A stretch of DNA of 41,906 nt from an uncultured Clostridia bacterium (GTDB taxonomy: Bacteria > Bacillota > Clostridia > TANB77 > CAG-508). The notes under the pieces were generated by a model. It had not been told where the DNA came from, did not search any database, and worked only from the letters and a program-made list of their open reading frames with translations. The position numbers were made by a program, and so were the translations under genes. The stretch is from positions 1 to 41,906 of the forward strand of contig CANDKR010000005.1 in the NCBI GenBank assembly GCA_947385375.1, read 5' to 3'. Shown one piece after another: positions 36,613-41,906 of the stretch (position 1 is its first letter; each line of letters opens with the position of its first letter).

Positions 36613-38539
36613 ATGGAAAAATTTGAACACGAGTATAATGCAGATCAAATACAAGTACTAGAAGGGTTGGAAGCTGTTAGAAAAAGACCTGGTATGTACA
36701 TAGGTAGTGTTTCTGTTAGAGGACTTCATCATTTAGTTTATGAAATAGTAGATAATGCTGTTGATGAAGCGCTAGCTGGATATTGTACTGAAATTAAAAT
36801 TACAATAGAGAAAGGGAATATCATAAGAGTAGAGGATAATGGTAGAGGTATCCCAGTTGATATTCACCCTAAAACAAAATTATCAGCAGCTGAAACAGTT
36901 TATACAGTATTACATGCTGGAGGAAAATTCGGTGGAGACAGTGGATATAAAGTATCTGGTGGACTTCATGGAGTTGGTGCATCAGTTGTTAATGCATTAG
37001 CAGAGTGGACAGAAGTAAAAATTGAGAGAGATGGTGGCTTATATGAAATGAGCTTTGAAAGAGGTAAAACAATAAAACCTCTTACAAGAATAGGAGATTC
37101 AGATAAAACAGGTACAACTGTAAGATTTTTAGCAGATGATACTATATTTGAAACTTTAGAGTATGAATATGAAGTGTTAGAAAATAGATTTAGAGAAATG
37201 GCATTTTTAACAAAAGGTTTGAAAATTTCTCTAGAAGATGAAAGAGAAGAGACACCAAAGAAAAATGAATTCCATTTTGAAGGTGGTTTAATTTCTTTTG
37301 TTGAATACTTAAATAATAATAAAGAGAAATTACATCCAAAGCCAATATATATTGAAAAAGATGGAGAATTTCCAGTTGAAATTGCTATTCAATATACATC
37401 AGCATATTCAGAAAATATTTATACTTTCGTAAATAACATTAATACAATTGAAGGTGGAACACATTTAGAAGGTTTTAAAAGGGCTTTAACAAAAACTTTT
37501 AATGATTATGCTAAAGCTAAAAATATTTTAAAAGATAAAGATGGTAATTTACAAGGTGATGATATAAGAGAGGGAATAACAGCTGTTATATCTGTAAAAG
37601 TAAAAGAACCACAATTTGAAGGACAAACAAAAACAAAACTTGGAAATAGTGAAGTTACAGGTATTGTCCAAGCAATGGTAAATGATAAATTATCAACTTT
37701 CTTAGAAGAAAATCCAAATGTTGCAAAAGCAATATTAGAAAAATGTGTTAGTGCAGCAAGAGCTAGAGAAGCAGCTAGAAAAGCAAGAGAACTTGTTAGA
37801 AGAAAATCATCATTAGAAAGTACAACACTACCTCGGAAAACTTGCAGATTGTAGTAGTAAAAATGCAGAAGAGTGTGAAGTATATATAGTTGAGGGTGAC
37901 TCAGCTGGAGGAAGTGCAAAACAGGGAAGAGATAGAAGATTTCAAGCAATCCTTCCATTATGGGGTAAAATGCTTAATGTTGAAAAAGCAAGAGCTGATA
38001 AAATATATGGAAATGATAAATTAAATCCAGTTATTTTAGCAGTAGGTGCTGGAATTGGTGCAGATTTTGATATTAGTAAAATAAGATATGGTAAAGTAAT
38101 TATAATGGCAGATGCCGATGTTGATGGTGCACATATTAGAACTTTATTATTAACTTTCTTCTTTAGATATATGAGACCACTTATTGAAAACGGAAATGTA
38201 TTTTTAGCTCAACCACCACTATTTAAACTATTCAAAAAAGGAATGGAAGATATATATTGGTATGATGAGGATTTAACAGGTGCTTTTAAAATATTAGAAG
38301 AAAGAGGAGTACAAAGAGAGCAAGTTAGTATTCAAAGATATAAAGGTCTTGGTGAAATGAACCCTGAGCAATTATGGGAAACAACAATGGATCCTGCAAG
38401 ACGTATATTAGTTAAAGTTACAATGGATGATGCCATTGAAGCAGATAAAGTATTCTCTTTATTAATGGGTGACGAAGTTGAACCTAGACGTGAGTTTATA
38501 GAGAAAAATGCAAAATATGTTAAAAACCTTGATATTTAA
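36613..38539 (+). CDS. gyrB: DNA gyrase subunit B, read through a +1 frameshift at CGG
   Basis: The ATPase subunit of gyrase. Frame one (residues 1-406): [33 protein letters not shown] and the transducer to [17 protein letters not shown]. Codon 407 is CGG (37834-37836). Skipping its C gives [26 protein letters not shown], restoring the invariant LPGKLADC and the Toprim domain ([33 protein letters not shown]). The joined protein is 641 aa, normal length. Zero frame hits TAG TAG five codons on, leaving an ATPase/transducer fragment. SD AGGAGG precedes the ATG. gyrA does not follow, unlike the common gyrB-gyrA order. Confidence 0.96.
37834..37836 (+). other. CGG +1 recoding site in gyrB
   Basis: CCT-C-GGA: zero-frame CGG, +1 frame GGA (Gly of LPGKLADC). 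Confidence 0.9.
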
Positions 38540-38554
38540 GGTGTGGAAAATTCA

Positions 38555-38584
38555 AATCCACAGGTGAAAAAAACCTGTGGATTT
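38555..38584 (+). terminator. Terminator after gyrB
   Basis: AAATCCACAGGT-gaaaaaa-ACCTGTGGATTT followed by TGTTTT. The stem contains the TCCACA core of a DnaA box. Confidence 0.85.
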
Positions 38585-38653
38585 TGTTTTGTGTATAAAA
38601 AAAATGTGAAAAATATTTACATTTTTGTTATTTTGACAACTTAAAAATAAAGG

Positions 38654-38682
38654 TTGACAAGTGGATAAAAATGTTGTACTAT
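38654..38682 (+). promoter_or_regulatory. Promoter of the TraC-like/VirB4 operon
   Basis: TTGACA, 17 bases, TACTAT. The spacer contains the ATG at 38671, which therefore cannot be the translation start of the following gene. Confidence 0.75.
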
Positions 38683-38706
38683 ATAAAAAGCTTAAGAAGG
38701 AAAGGA

Positions 38707-39288
38707 GTGTATAAAATAAAACAAGTCAAAACGACAAAAGATTGGTTGCCGTTTGAGAAGGTTTTTGATAAAGGAATTATAAAAAATAAAAATAATTATC
38801 TAAAAATAATAAAAGTAATTCCTATTAACTACGATTTAAAATCAAATTTGGAAAAGGGGGCTATTCTAGAAGCCTACAAGTTATTCCTGAAAACTTGTGA
38901 TTTCGATATCCAGATAGTTGTTCAAAGTAAGAAAGAGGATCTCTCTAAAAATATCTCAAAAATTAAACAAATTATATCTAATGAAAAAAATCCAAAAATA
39001 AAAAAAATATCAGAAGAATATATTGAATTAATTAAAGAAAAAAACGAAGAAAATAAATCGTCTTCAAAGAATTTTTATATAGTTCTCAAAAATGAAATTT
39101 CGAATGCTCAGAAAGAAGAAAATGAACAAAATGTTTATAAAATGGCTGTGGATAATCTTGCAGATATGTTTTTTAAGGTCAAAGAAAGCCTATCTAGGTG
39201 TGGAAATTTAGTTCAAGATGTCAATTCTAAGGCAGAAGTCTTACAAATCTTAAATTCTTTTTATAATCCAAGAATTGCTGAAAAATAG
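38707..39288 (+). CDS. TraC-like / VirB4 N-terminal-type protein
   Basis: About 190 aa. The start is uncertain: GTG at 38707 (SD AGAAGG six bases before) or ATA at 38716 (SD GGAG eight bases before). An upstream ATG at 38671 lies inside the promoter. The N-terminal pattern VKTTKDWLPFEKVFDKGII, then LKIIKVIPINYDLKSNLEK and KTCDFDIQIVVQSKKEDL, resembles the TraC-like domain that in other type IV secretion systems is the N-terminal part of VirB4 or a separate partner. A helical charged tail follows (about residues 85-190). No membrane segment. Ends 21 bases before the VirB4-like gene. DnaA box TGTGGATAA at 39147. Confidence 0.75.
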   Translation: MYKIKQVKTTKDWLPFEKVFDKGIIKNKNNYLKIIKVIPINYDLKSNLEKGAILEAYKLFLKTCDFDIQIVVQSKKEDLSKNISKIKQIISNEKNPKIKKISEEYIELIKEKNEENKSSSKNFYIVLKNEISNAQKEENEQNVYKMAVDNLADMFFKVKESLSRCGNLVQDVNSKAEVLQILNSFYNPRIAEK

Positions 39289-39374
39289 CAGAAAAAGAGG
39301 TGATACAAAATAGAAAATTTTGAAAATGGGGCTGTGGATAACAAAGATTTACTAGCTCCAGCGTATGTGGATAA
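39147..39374. promoter_or_regulatory. Cluster of three perfect DnaA boxes within the TraC-like/VirB4 genes
   Basis: TGTGGATAA (reverse of TTATCCACA) at 39147-39155, 39333-39341 and 39366-39374, all in the same orientation, 5 kb from oriC. Two of them flank the VirB4 start. Confidence 0.7.
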
Positions 39375-41124
39375 CCAAAATCCAAGATACTTTGAGATAG
39401 ATAATATGTACTTTATAGGCTTAATCGTAGTTGATTATTATAGAGAGTACACAGATATTATTTTGAAAAACTTAATTAATACAAGTATTAATATGAACTT
39501 AAGTGTGTTTTATGAAAAACAAGATTCTTACAAGACTATAAAAGACTTAACTTACTATATTGGAAATGTTGGTGTTGATTTGAATGAGGGGAATACTAAT
39601 AGAGAAGATATAGAAATTGCAGCATATAGTTATCAGGACGCAAAATACATAAGAAAAGAAATGCAAGTTAACAATGAAGAGCTTTATTATATTTATACCT
39701 ATGTTACTGTGTATAGTGAGGATAAAAAAGAAGTAGAGTATTTAGCAAATAAAGTAGAAGGAATACTTCAATCAAATGGACTAATAACAAGAAGGGGAAA
39801 TTTCAGACAAGAACCAATTTTTTTATCTTGCTCACCAACAATGATAAATAGTAATGAAATAAAAACAGCAGCAAAAAGAAATATTTTAAGTAGTAGTTTA
39901 ATTTCAACATATCCTTTTATATCTTCAAGTATTTGTGATGAAGAAGGTGTATTTATTGGTACAAATATATATAATAATTCAATGATTTTAGTTGATAGAT
40001 TTAATAAAGAAAAATACAAAAATGCTAATATGTGTGTGTTTGGAACAAGTGGAGCTGGAAAATCTTTTTATATTAAAAGTTTAATTTTGAGATATAGATT
40101 GATGGGAGTTCAGCAATTTATTATAGATCCAGAAAGAGAGTATAATAATCTATGTAAAAATTTAGATGGAAGTTTAATAAAACTTGGACCAACTTCAGAA
40201 AGTTATATAAATGTTTTAGATATCAGAGAAGAAAGTATAGAAGAAGAGCAAGGATATTTAGCAGCTAAAATAGGAAAATTAAAAGGCTTCTTTTCACTAG
40301 TTTTTGGAGATTTAGATGAAGAGAAAATGGGAATACTTGAGGAAAAAATAATTGAAACTTACAGAAGAAAAGGAATTACTTTTGAAGATGATAGCTTATA
40401 TAAAGATGAAGGTACGAAAATAAATATAAAACCAATTTTTAAAGAAAGCAAGGATATGCCAATATTAGAAGATTTTTATAATGTGATATGTGAAGACGAA
40501 AGTTTAGGATATCTAAGAAATAAATTATATCCATTTATAAAAGGTTCACTAAAATTTATGAATAATTATACTAATATAGAACTTGATAATAAACTTATAG
40601 TTGCAGATATTCATGAACTTGGTGAAGATAATATAAAGTTTGGTATGTATGTTTTTATAGATATTTTCTGGGATAAGATAAAGAAAAATCGTGAAGAAAA
40701 TAAGGCAATTTATATGGACGAGATTTGGCAACTTATTGGTGTTACTTCAAATGGTTTTGTTGCAAGTTTTATATATAAGATATTTAAAACTATCAGAAAG
40801 TATGGTGGAAGTAGTGTTGCAATCACACAAGATATATCAGATTTATTTAGTTTAGAAGGTGGAATATATGGAAAAAGTATCTTAAACAATTCTAGCATAA
40901 AAACATTTTTCAAATTAGAAGAAGAAAGTATTAAAATTTTAAGTGAAAATGTTAGTTTAACAGAAAAGGAAAAAATAGAAATTGCTTCTCTTAAAAGAGG
41001 AGAAAGTTTAATGTTCATAGGTGATAATCATATTTTAGCTAGAGTTGAAGTGTCAGATACAGAGAAAAAAATAATGGAGGAGATTCAAAATGAAGAAAGT
41101 TTTTACAGCAATGGGAAGCTTTAA
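39310..41124 (+). CDS. VirB4-family type IV secretion ATPase
   Basis: About 600 aa. N-terminal VirB4-like region (LLAPAYVDNQNPRYFEIDN), Walker A GTSGAGKSFYIKS and Walker B AIYMDEIWQLIG, followed by ITQDISDLF, all standard for VirB4/TraE ATPases that power pilus assembly or substrate transfer at the membrane. The start is unusual: AGAGGTGAT (39296-39304) points to ATA at 39310, while the first standard codon, GTG at 39334, has no ribosome site. With the GTG start, Walker A is at 237-244 and Walker B near 456-465. The 3' end overlaps the next gene by 35 bases. Two perfect DnaA boxes (39333, 39366) lie at its start. Confidence 0.9.
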   Translation: MENFENGAVDNKDLLAPAYVDNQNPRYFEIDNMYFIGLIVVDYYREYTDIILKNLINTSINMNLSVFYEKQDSYKTIKDLTYYIGNVGVDLNEGNTNREDIEIAAYSYQDAKYIRKEMQVNNEELYYIYTYVTVYSEDKKEVEYLANKVEGILQSNGLITRRGNFRQEPIFLSCSPTMINSNEIKTAAKRNILSSSLISTYPFISSSICDEEGVFIGTNIYNNSMILVDRFNKEKYKNANMCVFGTSGAGKSFYIKSLILRYRLMGVQQFIIDPEREYNNLCKNLDGSLIKLGPTSESYINVLDIREESIEEEQGYLAAKIGKLKGFFSLVFGDLDEEKMGILEEKIIETYRRKGITFEDDSLYKDEGTKINIKPIFKESKDMPILEDFYNVICEDESLGYLRNKLYPFIKGSLKFMNNYTNIELDNKLIVADIHELGEDNIKFGMYVFIDIFWDKIKKNREENKAIYMDEIWQLIGVTSNGFVASFIYKIFKTIRKYGGSSVAITQDISDLFSLEGGIYGKSILNNSSIKTFFKLEEESIKILSENVSLTEKEKIEIASLKRGESLMFIGDNHILARVEVSDTEKKIMEEIQNEESFYSNGKL

Positions 41125-41906
41125 AATAGCCTATCAAATGATAAAAAGCGGACTATTTAAAGTGGTTACAAAAGATGTGCCATATACAGAAGGTATTATA
41201 GAAGTATTAAATGAGAATATGGACGTAGATACAATTATTATAAATGAATTATTGCCTGGTGAAATGAGTTTTAAAGAAGTGATTTGTGCAATATTAGCGC
41301 TTAAAAGTGATATTGAAATTGTAGTATTTGTAGAAGAAAAAACACAAGAACTTCAAAATTTTTTATATAGTAATGGTATATATAAGATTTTTCAAAATAA
41401 TGAGGTCGATTTTGATACACTAGTAAAATCAATAATAGGAGAAGTAGATAAAGCTCCTAAAGTACTTGATGAAAAAGAACAGGCATTAGAAAGAGTAAAT
41501 AAAATAATTACAGAAGCATATATAATGCCACAGATTTCTTTTGAAAAAGTGTGTAAAGTAATTTCAATAGCAGGTTCATATAATTCAGGAAAAAGTGTAA
41601 TGACCTGTCTTTATGGACGAGAATTTGCTAAAAAAGGAAAGAAAACCTTGATAATAGATTTTGATGTGTATAATGCTAATATTGGCTTTATGTTAGACAA
41701 AATACCAAGATATGTTTATAATAAACCGGCAACTGATTTAAAAGCACAGACCTTACATGTTTGTGAGAATTTAGATGCAATTTGTGTTATGGATTTATTA
41801 TTTAATGATAAAGTTGAAGTTGAAACTATAAATTTAGAAAAGACTATAGAAAATTTAAAATATGATTATGATATTATTCTAATTGATACTACTAGTAATC
41901 ATAATA
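41090..41906 (+). CDS. CpaE/TadZ-like MinD-family ATPase, partial (runs off the window)
   Basis: 272 codons visible, open to the window end. ATG at 41090 with GGAGGAG eight bases upstream, inside the end of the VirB4 gene. Residues about 1-125 look like a degenerate response-regulator/receiver-like domain (DTIIINELLPGEMSF, DIEIVVFVEEK). The ATPase part begins KVISIAGSYNSGKSVMT: a P-loop in which the MinD-type KGG is replaced by SYN, so the signature lysine is missing. Then KKTLIIDFDVYNANIGFM and YDYDIILIDTTS. In Tad and related systems CpaE localises the secretion machine; the pairing with VirB4 suggests an envelope-spanning system encoded to the right. Confidence 0.82.
   Translation, partial: MKKVFTAMGSFKIAYQMIKSGLFKVVTKDVPYTEGIIEVLNENMDVDTIIINELLPGEMSFKEVICAILALKSDIEIVVFVEEKTQELQNFLYSNGIYKIFQNNEVDFDTLVKSIIGEVDKAPKVLDEKEQALERVNKIITEAYIMPQISFEKVCKVISIAGSYNSGKSVMTCLYGREFAKKGKKTLIIDFDVYNANIGFMLDKIPRYVYNKPATDLKAQTLHVCENLDAICVMDLLFNDKVEVETINLEKTIENLKYDYDIILIDTTSNHN

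Noticed and set aside
38671..38706. ATG at 38671 as start of the TraC-like gene
   Set aside because: It lies between the -35 (38654) and -10 (38677) of the only good promoter, so it would not be in the transcript.

Overview
The window is a very AT-rich bacterial chromosome segment around the replication origin. Gene content (spoIIR, spmA/spmB, a GerMN protein, soj/spo0J-type parA/parB, the order rpmH-rnpA-yidD-yidC-jag-mnmE-mnmG-rsmG-parA-parB, then dnaA-dnaN-recF-gyrB) points to an anaerobic, endospore-lineage member of the Clostridia. I cannot name a species.

Layout. 1-1.36 kb: a tyrosine recombinase facing a three-tRNA cluster (Thr, Glu, Lys; 1.54-1.81 kb), probably the right edge of an integrated element. 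1.96-4.93 kb: a UAP-type pyrophosphorylase fused to a phosphohexomutase. 5.2-7.9 kb (+): spoIIR, murA, a WalJ-type metallo-beta-lactamase-fold protein. 7.9-13.1 kb (-): spmB, spmA, rsmI, a tRNA/RNA adenine methyltransferase, a 617-aa protein of unknown function, a GerMN lipoprotein-like protein. 13.2-18.3 kb (+): a TrhA/hemolysin-III protein and a 1444-aa 2-hydroxyacyl-CoA-dehydratase-activator-like protein. 18.4-23.0 kb: a gene-free, T-rich block of five related tandem repeats. 23.2-23.4 kb: two tRNA-Ser genes. 23.5-32.3 kb (-): a DUF4446-type protein, parB, parA, rsmG, mnmG, mnmE, jag, yidC, yidD, rnpA, rpmH. 32.4-34.3 kb: bipartite oriC around dnaA, with DnaA boxes and a DnaA-trio element. 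34.3-38.5 kb (+): dnaN, recF, gyrB. 38.7 kb to the end (+): a TraC-like/VirB4 pair and a CpaE/MinD-like ATPase, the start of what looks like a type IV secretion or pilus-like operon.

The main discovery candidate is a translational one. Six genes (spmB, spmA, rsmI twice, rsmG, recF, gyrB) need a +1 frameshift, seven sites in all. At every site the codon in the A-site position is CGG, and skipping its C makes the ribosome read GGA (six times) or GGU (once) as a Gly expected by the family. Reading every gene by eye (roughly 11,000 codons) I found no in-frame CGG anywhere else, whereas CGU, CGC, CGA, AGA and AGG are used for Arg. So all in-frame CGG codons here coincide with +1 shifts, including shifts inside the essential gyrB and twice inside rsmI. 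The simplest reading is that CGG is unassigned in this organism (no tRNA-Arg-CCG) and works as a +1 frameshift signal, most often after a Pro codon. Sequencing error is the main alternative, but random C insertions would not all fall in the same codon phase.

Secondary points of interest are the repeat block, with a 295-bp cassette of constant length bounded by 14-bp inverted repeats in three copies; possible AUA start codons in the TraC-like and VirB4 genes; and perfect DnaA boxes inside those genes.
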